A stretch of 64,000 bases of DNA from Bradyrhizobium sp. CCGE-LA001. GTDB lineage: Bacteria; Pseudomonadota; Alphaproteobacteria; Rhizobiales; Xanthobacteraceae. The stretch is from assembly GCF_000296215.2 (NCBI RefSeq), contig NZ_CP013949.1, forward strand, positions 7,495,501 to 7,559,500, given 5' to 3'. Shown piece by piece: positions 34,995 to 43,871 of this stretch. The stretch's first letter is position 1, and the number at the start of each line of letters is the position of its first letter. Position numbers and translations under genes: made by a program. The notes under the pieces are model-generated. The model was not told the DNA's origin. It saw only the letters and a list, made by a program, of their open reading frames with translations, and made no database searches.

Positions 34995-36449
34995 TTAAGC
35001 TAGCTCCTTCAATGCAGGATAAAGCGCGCGCCAGCGACGATAGGCCTCGTCATAGGCTGCGGTGACGGACGGGCGAGGCGTGAAACTCGCGAACCGCCGC
35101 GGACGGGTGCAGACCTCCGCGGGATCCTCGCCTGTTGCGGCGAGCCGGCCGAGACGCGCGGCGCCGAGCGCCGCTCCGACCTTGCCATCCTCGACGCGGT
35201 GGACGGGGATGCCGAGCGCGTCGGCGCAGATTTGCGCCCACAATTGCGAGCGCGAGCCGCCGCCGACGAGATCGAGCTCAGTGATCGCCCCACCGGCCGC
35301 GCCCAGCGCCGCCAGATTGTCGCGCGCGGCAAAGGCGACGCCTTCGAGCACGGCCTGGACGATCTGGCTGCGCGAGGTCGCGCCGCGCAGGCCGACGAAG
35401 GCGCCGCTGGCGCCGGCATCGTTGTGCGGCGTGCGCTCGCCGTCGAGGTACGGCAAGAACGAGACGGGGCTCGGCCCGTCGACGCGCTTACCCAGTGGGA
35501 CCAACAGCACTGCAGCCGGCGTCTCCATGAGGCCGGCCAGCCAAGTCAGAGACGCCGTCGCCGAGAGCATCACGCCCATCTGGTGCCAGAGGCCGGGCAG
35601 CGCGTGACAGAACGCATGCACAGTCGTTTCAGGCGCCGGCGCGAAGCGGTCGGTGGCGCGGAACACCACGCCCGACGTGCCCAGCGACAGGAAGGCATCG
35701 CCCGGTGAGATCGCGCCAAGCCCGATCGCGCTCGCGGCATTGTCGCCGGCGCCACCGGCGACCACGACGTCTTTTGTCATTCCCCAGCGCTGCGCATAGT
35801 CAGGCGCAAGCACCGCGCTCGCCGCGCTGCCCTCGACGAGGCGCGGCATATGGTGCAGATCGAGCCCGGTGGCGTGCAGCAGCAGGGCCGACCAACGGCG
35901 CAGGCCGACGTCCAACCACAGCGTGCCGGCTGCGTCGGACATATCCTCGACCATCTCGCCGGTGAGGCGATAGCGGACATAGGCTTTGGGCAGCAGCACC
36001 TTTGCGACACGCTCAAAGATCCTCGGCTCATGCCGCGCGACCCAGAGCAGCTTTGGCGCGGTGAAGCCGGCCATGGCCAGATTACCCGCGATCGCGTGCA
36101 GCGACGGGCAGCGCCGCTCCAGCGCGGCGCATTCGGCCTGCGAGCGGCCGTCGTTCCAGAGAATGGCCGGGCGCAGCGGCCGGCCATCCTCCCCGAGCAG
36201 CGTCGCACCATGCATCTGGCCCGACAGCCCGATGCCGCGGACCCGCGCGACCTCGTGCGGATGGCGGGCGGCGAGATTGTCGACCGCAGCGGTGGCGGCA
36301 TCGACCCAGGAATCGGGATCCTGCTCGGACCACAGCGGCGCGGGATGCGACAGCGCAAGCTCGCGCGCGCTCCTCGCGATAGTCGCGCCGGCGTCGCTGA
36401 CAAGCACTGCCTTCACACCGGACGTGCCGATGTCCAGTCCGAGATACAT
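34995..36449 (-). CDS. xylB: Xylulokinase
   Basis: A 484-residue FGGY-family carbohydrate kinase that phosphorylates D-xylulose. Visible parts: the N-terminal nucleotide loop LGLDIGTSGVKAVL, IGLSGQMHG, AILWNDGRS, and the C-terminal ATP region VGGGSRSQLWAQI. An upstream GGGAGGA site supports the ATG at 36449; the extra residues of a longer frame are unlike the family. First structural gene of the operon, 78 bases behind the LacI gene. Confidence 0.93.
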   Translation of the reverse strand: MYLGLDIGTSGVKAVLVSDAGATIARSARELALSHPAPLWSEQDPDSWVDAATAAVDNLAARHPHEVARVRGIGLSGQMHGATLLGEDGRPLRPAILWNDGRSQAECAALERRCPSLHAIAGNLAMAGFTAPKLLWVARHEPRIFERVAKVLLPKAYVRYRLTGEMVEDMSDAAGTLWLDVGLRRWSALLLHATGLDLHHMPRLVEGSAASAVLAPDYAQRWGMTKDVVVAGGAGDNAASAIGLGAISPGDAFLSLGTSGVVFRATDRFAPAPETTVHAFCHALPGLWHQMGVMLSATASLTWLAGLMETPAAVLLVPLGKRVDGPSPVSFLPYLDGERTPHNDAGASGAFVGLRGATSRSQIVQAVLEGVAFAARDNLAALGAAGGAITELDLVGGGSRSQLWAQICADALGIPVHRVEDGKVGAALGAARLGRLAATGEDPAEVCTRPRRFASFTPRPSVTAAYDEAYRRWRALYPALKELA

Positions 36450-36527
36450 GCCATCCTCCCATTCACCTGTCGCGGTGCGCGATCTTGGAGCCGGGTTCAC
36501 CGGTGCAGCTGTCGAAATCTCCTGCCG

Positions 36528-37616
36528 CTAGGGCAGATTGTCCCGCATCACGATGTCGATCCTGATCTTCTCCTGTTCGTGCAAAATCGGCTCGCCGCGG
36601 GCGAGCGCGAGCAGCACGCGCACCGCGGCGCGCGCTTCATGTCCCGGATTTTGCGAGATCGCCGCATCCATCACGCCCTGCAACAGCAGCCGCCGCGTCA
36701 GCGCGGTAACGTCGTGTCCGACGAACACGACCTGCTTGTCGCGGCCGACATCGCCCGATGCTCTGTCGCCCGACGCCTTATCACTCAAAGCCTTATCACC
36801 CAAAGCCTTGGCCACGCCCTGCGTGCCGGCGCCGACATTATAAAGGCCGACGATGTCAGCGTACCTGCCGAACAGGCGCGCCAGCAGCTGCTCCGAACGC
36901 TCGTCCTCATCGCGCCCTTCCAGCACTGGCAGCACGCTGAGATCAGGGAATTCCGCCGCCATCACCTGATTGAAGCCGAAGATGCGCTCTGCATGGTCGC
37001 GCAGGCCCTGCGAGCCCGCGATGATCGCGACCTTGCCTGACCTTTGGCCGACCAGCCGTCCCACCAGCGCGCCGGCGGTGCGGCCCGCGGCGATATTGTC
37101 GATGCCGACATAATGGTGCCGGCGCGAGGACGGCACGTCCGAGACCAGCGTCACCACCTTGGTCCCGCCATCGACGAGATCGTTGATGGCGGCGCGGACG
37201 CTCGGATGATCCAGCGCCACCACAGCGACGCCGTCGTAATCGCCCGACAGCGCCTCCAGCGAGGCTGCAAGCGCGGAAACTTCGAACACGTCGGTTGCGA
37301 CCATCTCGACGCTGATCCGGCGCGCCGACAGCCAGGACGCCATTTCGCCGAGATAGGCCTCGATCTGCTGCATGAACGGGTTCGGCCCCGACGGCATCAC
37401 GAAGGCGAAGCGGCGGGCGCGGCCGCGCGCGAGCTCGGCGGCGGCCACATGCGGCTGGAACGAATTGCGCTCGATCGCCGCCTTCACGCGCCGGACCGTG
37501 TCCGGGCGCACGCCCGGGCGGTTATGAAGGACGCGGTCGACCGTTGCCAGGCTGACCCCGGCCTCGCGCGCGATGTCCTTCAGCGTCAGTGCGGTCGGCG
37601 TGAGCGTCTCGGCCAT
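36528..37616 (-). CDS. LacI family transcriptional regulator, with a tandem-repeat insert
   Basis: A 362-residue regulator. The helix-turn-helix (LTLKDIAREAGVSLATVDRV) and hinge are at residues 10-65; the rest is a periplasmic-binding-like effector domain (FVMPSGPNPFMQQIEAYL, VGIDNIAAGRTAGALV). It is likely the sugar-sensing repressor of the operon that starts 78 bases downstream. The effector domain contains an unusual insert, AKALGDKALSDKASGDRASG, at residues about 268-290, encoded by four tandem 15-base units at 36751-36810. The insert keeps the frame. Confidence 0.9.
   Translation of the reverse strand: MAETLTPTALTLKDIAREAGVSLATVDRVLHNRPGVRPDTVRRVKAAIERNSFQPHVAAAELARGRARRFAFVMPSGPNPFMQQIEAYLGEMASWLSARRISVEMVATDVFEVSALAASLEALSGDYDGVAVVALDHPSVRAAINDLVDGGTKVVTLVSDVPSSRRHHYVGIDNIAAGRTAGALVGRLVGQRSGKVAIIAGSQGLRDHAERIFGFNQVMAAEFPDLSVLPVLEGRDEDERSEQLLARLFGRYADIVGLYNVGAGTQGVAKALGDKALSDKASGDRASGDVGRDKQVVFVGHDVTALTRRLLLQGVMDAAISQNPGHEARAAVRVLLALARGEPILHEQEKIRIDIVMRDNLP
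36751..36810. repeat. Four tandem 15-base units inside the LacI gene
   Basis: On the plus strand the units read TCGCCCGATGCTCTG, TCGCCCGACGCCTTA, TCACTCAAAGCCTTA and TCACCCAAAGCCTTG. They are diverged but keep a 15-base period, hence five codons each, and so preserve the reading frame. Confidence 0.85.
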
Positions 37617-37727
37617 GGCTGAAGGCTAGCAGAGGTGTTTTGAGGTACGCAACTCATTTTGAGGGGCGGCCGGCATTTTGGATTGCGGGCCCCAGGAACG
37701 GCTCCTCCCCTCGACCGTTGCCGCCGC

Positions 37728-38258
37728 GTGCATAACGACATCACCCATGATCCTGGCGACGGACTGAGCCCGACGCTCGAGCGCAATATCCAGGCGCTGG
37801 TCGAGCGCCGCCGCGGTGAGCAACGCGCTGCCAAGGGCCAGGAAAAGCTCGCCGACGCCATCACGGCCTTCACCGGCAGCATGATTTTCGTCTATCTGCA
37901 CCTCGCTTTGTTCGGCTTCTGGATCATCGCCAACCTGCATTGGGTGCCGGGGGTCCCGGCCTGGGACGAGAGCTTCGTGGTGCTGGCGATGATCGCTTCG
38001 GTGGAGGCGATATTCCTCTCGACCTTCGTGCTGATCTCGCAGAACCGCATGACGGCGGCCGCAGACAAGCGCGCCGATCTCGACCTCCAGATCAGCCTGC
38101 TCGCTGAGCACGAGTTGACCAAGGTCGCCCGCCTGCTCACCCAGGTCGCCGAACGGCTCGACGTCAAACCCGACTCCAAGCGCGAGCTGGAGGAAGCGGC
38201 GCGCGACATTGCGCCCGAGCGCGTGCTCGACAAGCTCGAGGAGACGCGACGAGGTTGA
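37728..38258 (+). CDS. DUF1003 family membrane protein
   Basis: About 176 residues with two close hydrophobic segments (FTGSMIFVYLHLALFGFWIIANL and FVVLAMIASVEAIFLSTFVLIS) and the family motif QNRMTAAADKRADLDLQ behind them, typical of DUF1003. The C-terminus is a charged helical region. The function is unknown. A GTG at 37728 is the chosen start because earlier in-frame residues are Arg/Pro-rich and unlike the family; no strong ribosome binding site decides it. It is divergent from the LacI gene. Confidence 0.82.
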   Translation: MHNDITHDPGDGLSPTLERNIQALVERRRGEQRAAKGQEKLADAITAFTGSMIFVYLHLALFGFWIIANLHWVPGVPAWDESFVVLAMIASVEAIFLSTFVLISQNRMTAAADKRADLDLQISLLAEHELTKVARLLTQVAERLDVKPDSKRELEEAARDIAPERVLDKLEETRRG

Positions 38259-38289
38259 GGCTGAGTGCGTTTAGCGCTGGCCCGCGGGC

Positions 38290-38769
38290 TTACCCGGACG
38301 TCAGGTCGAGCGTCAGGAACACGCTGTTGGGATCCTCGACATAGCCCTCGAACGGCGCGCAGGCGACGAAGCCGTGCGCCTGATAGAGCGCTTGCGCCGG
38401 CTTGAAATAATCCCACGATCCGGTCTCGAGGCTGAGGCGCTGCAGGCCGCGCGCGTGGGCTTCCGCGATGATGTGACGAAGCATCTGGCCGCCATAGCCC
38501 TGCCTGCGCGTGGTCTGGAGCGTGTGCATCGACTTGACTTCACCGTGCTCGGCCGAAAGCGTCTTCAGCGCGCCGGTGGCGACCAGCGTCTCGCCCTCCC
38601 AGCCGGTCCAGAATGCGATGTCGGGCGCGCGAAGCCCCGCGAGATCGAGCGCGTGGGCACTGCCCGGCGCCGTCTGCGCCCGCGCCGCCGTGACGTGATG
38701 ATCGAGCAGCGCAATGACGCGGGGATCATAGGTGTCGCCGGTGCGGATCTGCATCATCATTTTATCCAT
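38290..38769 (-). CDS. GNAT family N-acetyltransferase
   Basis: A 159-residue GNAT protein: MHTLQTTRRQGYGGQMLRHI contains the acetyl-CoA loop (R-x-x-G-x-G), then LSLETGSWDYFKPAQALYQAHGF, the usual final helix pattern. The substrate is unknown. It starts four bases after the XRE-cupin regulator stop, so both lie in one operon and the regulator may control it. Several in-frame methionines follow the first; the ATG at 38769 is used. Confidence 0.88.
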   Translation of the reverse strand: MDKMMMQIRTGDTYDPRVIALLDHHVTAARAQTAPGSAHALDLAGLRAPDIAFWTGWEGETLVATGALKTLSAEHGEVKSMHTLQTTRRQGYGGQMLRHIIAEAHARGLQRLSLETGSWDYFKPAQALYQAHGFVACAPFEGYVEDPNSVFLTLDLTSG

Positions 38770-38773
38770 GGTC

Positions 38774-39355
38774 TCACATCTTGCCGTAGGAAGCGCCGCG
38801 CCTGGTGATGATGACGTAGCGCGCATCCTGCCTGGTCTCGTTCTCGAACATCACCGCGCGCATCACGTCGAAATCCAGACAATCGCCCTCGCGCAGCCGC
38901 ACCGCCTTGGCATCGATATGCACGGCGATGGTGCCCTCCAGCATCAGAAGCTGCTGGGTGAAGGCGTTGCGGCCCCAGGGACTGTAGGAGACGCGTGCTC
39001 CGGCCGGCAGGTCGACGACGATGATCTCGATGCCGCTCGCCGCATCCGGCGGCGAGGCATGACGCCGCCGGTAGCCGCTGTCGGGATCGCGCCAATGCGG
39101 CTGGTCGGCGAGCCGCACCAGCCGCTCCGGCGGTTTCTCGGCGAGCGCGACCACATCGCTGAGCGAGACATCGAGCGCCGCGCAGAGCTTTCCGAGCAGC
39201 GCCGCCGTCGCACTGCTCTGCGCCCGCTCCACCCGCCCGATCATGGCCCGGCTGACGCCGGACCGGCCTGCAAGCTCGTTCAACGTCATGCCCGCCTGCG
39301 TCCGCAGCGTCTTCAGGCGGCGGCCGATGGCGCGATCGAGTTTCTGCTGGTCCAT
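38774..39355 (-). CDS. XRE family regulator with cupin sensor domain
   Basis: A 193-residue protein: Xre-type helix-turn-helix at residues about 10-65 (LKTLRTQAGMTLNELAGRSG, then SRAMIGRVERA) followed by a cupin domain (VDLPAGARVSYSPWG, LLMLEGTIAVHID, REGDCLDFDV). Proteins of this type sense small organic ligands in the cupin and control nearby catabolic or transport genes. The GNAT gene follows immediately; a joint role is inferred. Confidence 0.9.
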   Translation of the reverse strand: MDQQKLDRAIGRRLKTLRTQAGMTLNELAGRSGVSRAMIGRVERAQSSATAALLGKLCAALDVSLSDVVALAEKPPERLVRLADQPHWRDPDSGYRRRHASPPDAASGIEIIVVDLPAGARVSYSPWGRNAFTQQLLMLEGTIAVHIDAKAVRLREGDCLDFDVMRAVMFENETRQDARYVIITRRGASYGKM

Positions 39356-39534
39356 AGTCCCTCTTCAGGATAGCGCCCGGTGCGAGGACCGCGCTCGCCG
39401 AGACGGCTGAGCTTAGCGCACGCGAAATCGAACGCCGGGAATGAAGGGCTAATATATTGGAATCTTGAGCGCGGCAGGCGAGGTCGAAAGCAGTCAATCC
39501 CGGCTTGAGCTCAAATCACGCGGAGAGGAGAAGC

Positions 39535-39608
39535 TGGAGCGGGCGAAGGGAATCGAACCCTCGTATGCAGCTTGGGAAGCTGCCGTTCTACCATTGAACT
39601 ACGCCCGC
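39535..39608 (-). tRNA. tRNA-Gly (anticodon CCC)
   Basis: Read on the minus strand, GCGGGCG pairs with CGCCCGC in the acceptor stem; the anticodon stem GCAGC/GCTGC closes the loop TTCCCAA, giving anticodon CCC for Gly codon GGG. The T arm contains the usual GGTTCGATTCC and the CCA end is encoded. The 74-base length is normal. Confidence 0.95.
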
Positions 39609-39782
39609 GGATGCGCTGCTTCGCGCCCATCCTGATTAGCCGAGACGGCGCGTCCCGCCAAGCGCTTTGGCGTGGCGCACCCGACACTGCTTAACTTTCT
39701 GGTAAGATTCCAGATGCGCCGGATTGTGGCGGTGATATGATCGCTTGTCTGGGGAGAAACGTGCACTGAGTGGGGCGTGTGC

Positions 39783-40361
39783 ATGGTGGGGCGCGCTTAC
39801 GCGATATTCGACACGGCGATCGGCCGCTGCGGCATCATCTGGAGCAGCACCGGCGTGGTTGCCGTGCAATTGCCGGAGGCGCGGGAGATCGACACCCGCC
39901 GCCGGATTTTTGCAGTGCATCCCGACGCGCGCGAGCAGCGGCCGTCCGAGAACGCTGAGCTTGCCATCGAGGGCATCACGGTGCTGCTGCAAGGCAGCGA
40001 TCCCGACTTCTCCGACGTCAGCCTGGATGCCGGCGGCGTGCCCGGCTTCAACCGGCGCGTCTATGAATACACCTGCACGATCCCGCGCGGAGAGACGCGC
40101 ACCTACCACGAGATCGCCAAGGCGCTCGGCGCCTCCGGTGCCGCGCACTCTGTGGCGCAGGCAATCGCGAAAAATCCCTACATGCTGATCGTGCCCTGTC
40201 ACCGGGCGCTGGAGGCCGGCAATTACACCGACCGGCTGTCACCCTATGGCGGCGTCATCTCCAAGCGGCGGCTGCTGGCGCTCGAAGGCGCTCATCCGAT
40301 CGCCAGCAAGACGCTGTTCGAGGTGCTGCTGCCCGTTGCTCCGCCGCGCCCTCCTACCTAA
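39783..40361 (+). CDS. ogt: Methylated-DNA-protein cysteine methyltransferase
   Basis: A 192-residue repair protein that takes O6-alkyl groups from guanine onto its own cysteine. The active site is IVPCHRAL with Cys139, preceded by the helix-turn-helix region YHEIAKALGASGAAHSVAQA and FNRRVYEYTCTIPRGETRTY. The active-site domain is complete and the N-terminal domain is of the short Ogt kind. The ATG at 39783 was chosen; a GTG six bases upstream is possible. No Ada regulatory domain is present. Confidence 0.88.
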   Translation: MVGRAYAIFDTAIGRCGIIWSSTGVVAVQLPEAREIDTRRRIFAVHPDAREQRPSENAELAIEGITVLLQGSDPDFSDVSLDAGGVPGFNRRVYEYTCTIPRGETRTYHEIAKALGASGAAHSVAQAIAKNPYMLIVPCHRALEAGNYTDRLSPYGGVISKRRLLALEGAHPIASKTLFEVLLPVAPPRPPT

Positions 40362-40383
40362 GGCGCGGTCTTGACCGCACCTT
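40360..40383 (+). terminator. Possible terminator after the ogt gene
   Basis: AAGGCGCGGTC and GACCGCACCTT form an 11-base stem with one mismatch and a 2-base loop. The following bases are only moderately T-rich, so termination is uncertain. Confidence 0.45.
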
Positions 40384-40398
40384 AGCTTTGGTTTGCGG

Positions 40399-40443
40399 GC
40401 ATGATCTTATCGGACAACCGCTACACACTTGTCCGGATCATGC
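40399..40443. repeat. Short inverted repeat, GCATGATC...GATCATGC family
   Basis: GCATGATCTTATCGGACAA at the left and TTGTCCGGATCATGC at the right form a palindrome around an 11-base centre. It lies just ahead of the AraC gene. Confidence 0.75.
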
Positions 40444-40456
40444 CTAGATAGGCGGA

Positions 40457-41296
40457 ATGGACGCGACCACGCTGCTGACGACACGCTCGATGATCGTCTC
40501 CGAGTTTCGCTGCGATGCGGGACCGGAGGACACGCCGTTTGCGGAATGCCGCACCGGCCACTCCATCGCCTACGTCCGCTCCGGCAGCTTTGGCTGCCAT
40601 TGCCGCGCCGGCTTCTTCGAGCTGGTGGCGGGCTCGATGCTGGTCGGCGCTCCCGGCGAGGAATACACCTGCACGCATGAGCACGTCTCCGGCGACGTCT
40701 GCCTGTCCTTCTTTCTCAGTGAGGACCTGGTCGACGGCCTCGGAGGGCGCTGCGAGGTGTGGCAACTCGGCGCGACGCCGCCGCTCCCCGAGCTGATGGT
40801 ACTCGGCGAGCTCGCCCAAACGGCAGCAGATGGCAACAGCGATCTCGGCCTCGACGAAATCGGTCACATCCTGGCCGCTCGTTTCGTCGACGTTGCCTCC
40901 GGCAAAACGCGCAAGCAGACCCTGCCGACTGCGCGCGACCGCCGGCGCGCGGTGGAAGCTGCGCTGTGGATCGACGACAATTCGCAGGGCGAGGTCGATC
41001 TTGAGCAGGCTGCGCGGCAGGTGGGCCTCAGCCCATTCCATTTCCTGCGAATGTTCTCCAGCGTGCTCGGCGTCACCCCGCATCAATATCTGGTGCGCTC
41101 GCGGCTGCGGCATGCCGCACGGCTGCTGGCTGACGAGGACATCGCGGTCACCGACGTCGCCTATGACGTCGGCTTCGGCGATCTCTCCAATTTCGTCCGC
41201 ACCTTCCATCGCGCCGCGGGCGTGTCGCCGGGCAAGTTTCGCCAGGCCTCGAAGGGCGAGCGCAAGATTCTCCAAGAGCAGCTTGCCCTCAGCTGA
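40457..41296 (+). CDS. AraC family transcriptional regulator
   Basis: A 279-residue regulator: an N-terminal cupin-like sensing part (GHSIAYVRSGSFGCHC, AGSMLVGAPGEEY) and a C-terminal pair of helix-turn-helix motifs (VDLEQAARQVGLSPFHFLRM and DIAVTDVAYDVGFGDLSNF with the classic F-x-R-x-F-x-x-x-x-G-x-x-P). It precedes the VOC gene by about 55 bases and may control it, by inference from position. Several Cys residues in the sensing part (CHCRAGFFE, TCTHEHVSGDVC) could bind a ligand or metal. Confidence 0.9.
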   Translation: MDATTLLTTRSMIVSEFRCDAGPEDTPFAECRTGHSIAYVRSGSFGCHCRAGFFELVAGSMLVGAPGEEYTCTHEHVSGDVCLSFFLSEDLVDGLGGRCEVWQLGATPPLPELMVLGELAQTAADGNSDLGLDEIGHILAARFVDVASGKTRKQTLPTARDRRRAVEAALWIDDNSQGEVDLEQAARQVGLSPFHFLRMFSSVLGVTPHQYLVRSRLRHAARLLADEDIAVTDVAYDVGFGDLSNFVRTFHRAAGVSPGKFRQASKGERKILQEQLALS

Positions 41297-41352
41297 CTAG
41301 GGTCGTCTCCGGCGCGCGCCAGTTGCGGCGCGCTTTCGCAATGGAGACGAAC

Positions 41353-41712
41353 ATGTACGACCACATCGGACTTCGCGTTGCCGACCTCGACGCCGCGACG
41401 CGCTTCTACAGCGCCGTGCTGGCGCCGCTCGGTTACGCCCTTTGCTCCAGCGGCGACGGCTATGCCGGCTTCGGGCCGAAGGGCGAGCCGGCGCTGTGGC
41501 TGCACCTGAACAAGGGTCGCAAAGCCGACGGCGCCCACATCGCCTTCCGCGCCAAGGACCACGACGCAGTGAAGGCGTTTCACAGCGAAGGCCTGAAGAA
41601 TGGCGGCCGCGACAATGGCGGCGCCGGGCCGCGCAAGGATTACAGCCCGACCTACTATGCGGCGTTCCTGATCGATCCCGACGGCAACAATGTCGAGGCG
41701 GTTTGTACGTGA
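41353..41712 (+). CDS. VOC family (glyoxalase-like) protein
   Basis: A 119-residue vicinal oxygen chelate protein: YDHIGLRVADLDAATRFYSA at the start, HIAFRAKDHDAVKAF in the middle and AAFLIDPDGNNVEAV at the end, giving the expected His and acidic metal positions. The activity cannot be told. A GGAGA site five bases before the ATG at 41353 favours this start over 41341. It follows the AraC gene. Confidence 0.87.
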   Translation: MYDHIGLRVADLDAATRFYSAVLAPLGYALCSSGDGYAGFGPKGEPALWLHLNKGRKADGAHIAFRAKDHDAVKAFHSEGLKNGGRDNGGAGPRKDYSPTYYAAFLIDPDGNNVEAVCT

Positions 41713-41720
41713 GTTCTCCT

Positions 41721-41808
41721 CGTCATTGCGAGGAGCTCTTGCGACGAAGCAATCCAGACTGCCTTCGCAGAGATATCTCTGGATTGCTTCGCTGCGCTCG
41801 CAATGACG
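41721..41808. repeat. Intergenic inverted repeat, CGTCATTGCGAG family (copy 2)
   Basis: Outer arms CGTCATTGCGAG and CTCGCAATGACG with inner AAGCAATCCAGACTG and TCTGGATTGCTTCG, as in the copy at 22073-22158. It starts nine bases after the VOC stop. Confidence 0.9.
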
Positions 41809-41849
41809 GCGTGTGTGGCAACCACCCAAACATCATCAAGGACACCTTC

Positions 41850-42293
41850 ATGGCCTCCATCCACAACGACATCCCCCTCCCCGCCTCCGCGCACGACGTC
41901 TGGGATGCGGTGCGCGATTTCGGCGCGCTGCATCATCGGCTTGTCCCGGGCTTCGTCACCGCCTGCACGCGCGATGGCGATGCGCGGATCGTCACCTTCG
42001 CCAACGGTTCGGTGGCGCGCGAGGTGCTCGTCGATTGCGACGATGCGCGGCAGCGCCTCGTCTATGCCATCAACAATGAGCGGCTGAAGCACTACAGCGC
42101 TTCGGTGCTGGTGATTGCCGACGGCGAGACGCGGTGTCGCCTGCTCTGGACCATCGACATGCTGCCGAACGAGCTTGCGCCTTATGTTCAGGGACAGACG
42201 AAGGAGGCCGTGGCCGCGATGCACCGGGCGTTTCCGGTGCCGGCCGTCCTCGCCACAAGCATCGCTAGTCGACCGTCGAAAGAGCAGGCCTGA
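41850..42293 (+). CDS. SRPBCC family protein
   Basis: A 147-residue protein of the START/Bet v1-like fold: IPLPASAHDVWDAVRDFGAL at the N-terminus, then TFANGSVAREVLVDCDDARQ and TRCRLLWTIDMLP, matching the polyketide cyclase/SRPBCC family that binds hydrophobic ligands in a cavity. Ligand unknown. Its end overlaps the end of the convergent MATE gene by 29 bases. Confidence 0.87.
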   Translation: MASIHNDIPLPASAHDVWDAVRDFGALHHRLVPGFVTACTRDGDARIVTFANGSVAREVLVDCDDARQRLVYAINNERLKHYSASVLVIADGETRCRLLWTIDMLPNELAPYVQGQTKEAVAAMHRAFPVPAVLATSIASRPSKEQA

Positions 42294-43707
42294 TCGCAGG
42301 TTTTGTCTGGCGTGGTCCCCAGCGCGTCAGCACCACGCTGGAGCACGAGAGCAGGCCGAGCACGACCATCGAGCTTGCGGCGAGCCAGAAGAAGCTCTGC
42401 GCGGTGGCGCCGTGGGTCGACAGCCACCAGCCGATCGCGGCGATGTAGATCAACCGCGCGGTCTGCGCCAGCACCGGCCCGATCACCTTGGCCGCGCCTT
42501 GCGAGGAGAAATACATCGTCGTGGCAAGGCCGAAGAAGGCGTAGAACGGTCCGACCGTCGAGAGATATTGATGGCTCGCCGCGCGCACGGCCACGTTGTC
42601 GGTGAACATGTTGACCCACAGATCGGGGAAGATCGCAACGAGGCATGCCGGCGCGCCGACCGCCACGAAGGCGGCAGCACTGGCGATCCAGGCGATGCGC
42701 CGGGCCCGCGCGATGCGGCCGGCGCCGATCGCCATCCCGACCATCGGCACACAGGCGATGCCGAACGAGAACGCGATCGAGGTCAGCAAGAATTCCAGCC
42801 GCGCGCCGATGCCGTAGCCGGCAAGGATCGCGGTGCCGAACTGCGCCAGCATGTGGGTGAAGATCGAGATCGTCAGCACCGATTGCAGCGGCGAGAAGCA
42901 GGCGATGGCGCCGACCTTGAGGATGTCGAAGAACATCGCCCATTGAATGCGCAAGCCCCGCAGCCTCAGCACGATTCCGGCGCGGCCGGAGAACAGGTAC
43001 CAGCCCATGATGCCGATGTTCATGCAATAGGCGATCAACGCACCGGCGGCGACGCCGCGCATGCCGAACTGCGGCACCGGGCCAAGCCCGAGGCCCAAGG
43101 TGCCGCCGAGCACGATCTGCCAGGCCGCGGAGTTGAGAATGAGGAACGACGGCAGTTTCATGTTGCCGGTGCCGCGCAGGACGCCCGCCATGGTGTTGAG
43201 CAGCCAGGGCAGCACCGCACCGCCGAAAAACACCTGAGTGTAGGCGATGGCGTGCGTCAGCACATCGCCACGGCCGCCGAGTAATTCAAGAAGGCGCGGC
43301 CCGAAGATCAGCATACTCAGCATGAAGACGAGACCGAAGCTGATGCCTATCATCAGCGCATGCATCGCGAGCGTGCCGGCGCGTTCGCGGTTGCCGGCGC
43401 CGAGCGCGCGGGCGATGGCGGAGGCCACCGCGCCGCCCATGGCGCCGCCCGACATCGTCATGGTCAGGATCACGGTCGGAAACACCAGCGCCATCGCGGC
43501 CAGCGCCTCGACGCCGAGCCGGCCGACATAGGACGTCTCCGCGATCACCACACAGATGCCGGCTGAGAGCCCGATCACGTTCGGCCAAGCCAGCGAGAGC
43601 AGCGTGCGCAGGATCGGTCCATCCGTCAGCGCGCTCTTGATCGGCGGCGGAGGCGGCGGCAACGGACGCTCTTGTTCATCGACCGGGATTTCGGCGATGT
43701 CGGACAT
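42265..43707 (-). CDS. MATE family efflux transporter (NorM-like)
   Basis: A 480-residue protein with about twelve hydrophobic segments after a Pro-rich cytoplasmic N-terminus (residues 12-24, seven prolines). MATE marks are LAWPNVIGLSAGI, VGRLGVEALAAMAL and VASAIARALGAGNRERAG in the first half and IGARLEFLLTSIAF in the second. The ATG at 43707 has GGGAGAGGAC upstream. It converges on and overlaps the SRPBCC gene. Confidence 0.9.
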   Translation of the reverse strand: MSDIAEIPVDEQERPLPPPPPPIKSALTDGPILRTLLSLAWPNVIGLSAGICVVIAETSYVGRLGVEALAAMALVFPTVILTMTMSGGAMGGAVASAIARALGAGNRERAGTLAMHALMIGISFGLVFMLSMLIFGPRLLELLGGRGDVLTHAIAYTQVFFGGAVLPWLLNTMAGVLRGTGNMKLPSFLILNSAAWQIVLGGTLGLGLGPVPQFGMRGVAAGALIAYCMNIGIMGWYLFSGRAGIVLRLRGLRIQWAMFFDILKVGAIACFSPLQSVLTISIFTHMLAQFGTAILAGYGIGARLEFLLTSIAFSFGIACVPMVGMAIGAGRIARARRIAWIASAAAFVAVGAPACLVAIFPDLWVNMFTDNVAVRAASHQYLSTVGPFYAFFGLATTMYFSSQGAAKVIGPVLAQTARLIYIAAIGWWLSTHGATAQSFFWLAASSMVVLGLLSCSSVVLTRWGPRQTKPAIRPALSTVD

Positions 43708-43871
43708 GTCCTCTCCCGGGCACGAGCGCCATTTGCGGCGCGGCAATGAACAGGTGTGCCAATCAATTTCTTCGCGCGCGAGGCGCGGCAGGGCTTGTTA
43801 GCACGGCGCGCGCCGATTCCTCCTGCGCAGGGTGCAGGCGTGCTCTGCGGCAGCGCATTCCAAGGGTGAAA

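Noticed and set aside
36498..36505. CACCGGTG palindrome as a LacI operator before xylB
   Set aside because: Only eight bases long; such sites are common in GC-rich DNA and no second copy was found near the promoter.
36751..36810. CRISPR-like array
   Set aside because: The units are adjacent without spacers and lie inside a gene in frame.
42265..42293. Overlap of SRPBCC and MATE 3' ends as a frameshift or broken gene
   Set aside because: Both proteins end normally in their families; a 29-base convergent overlap is not unusual.
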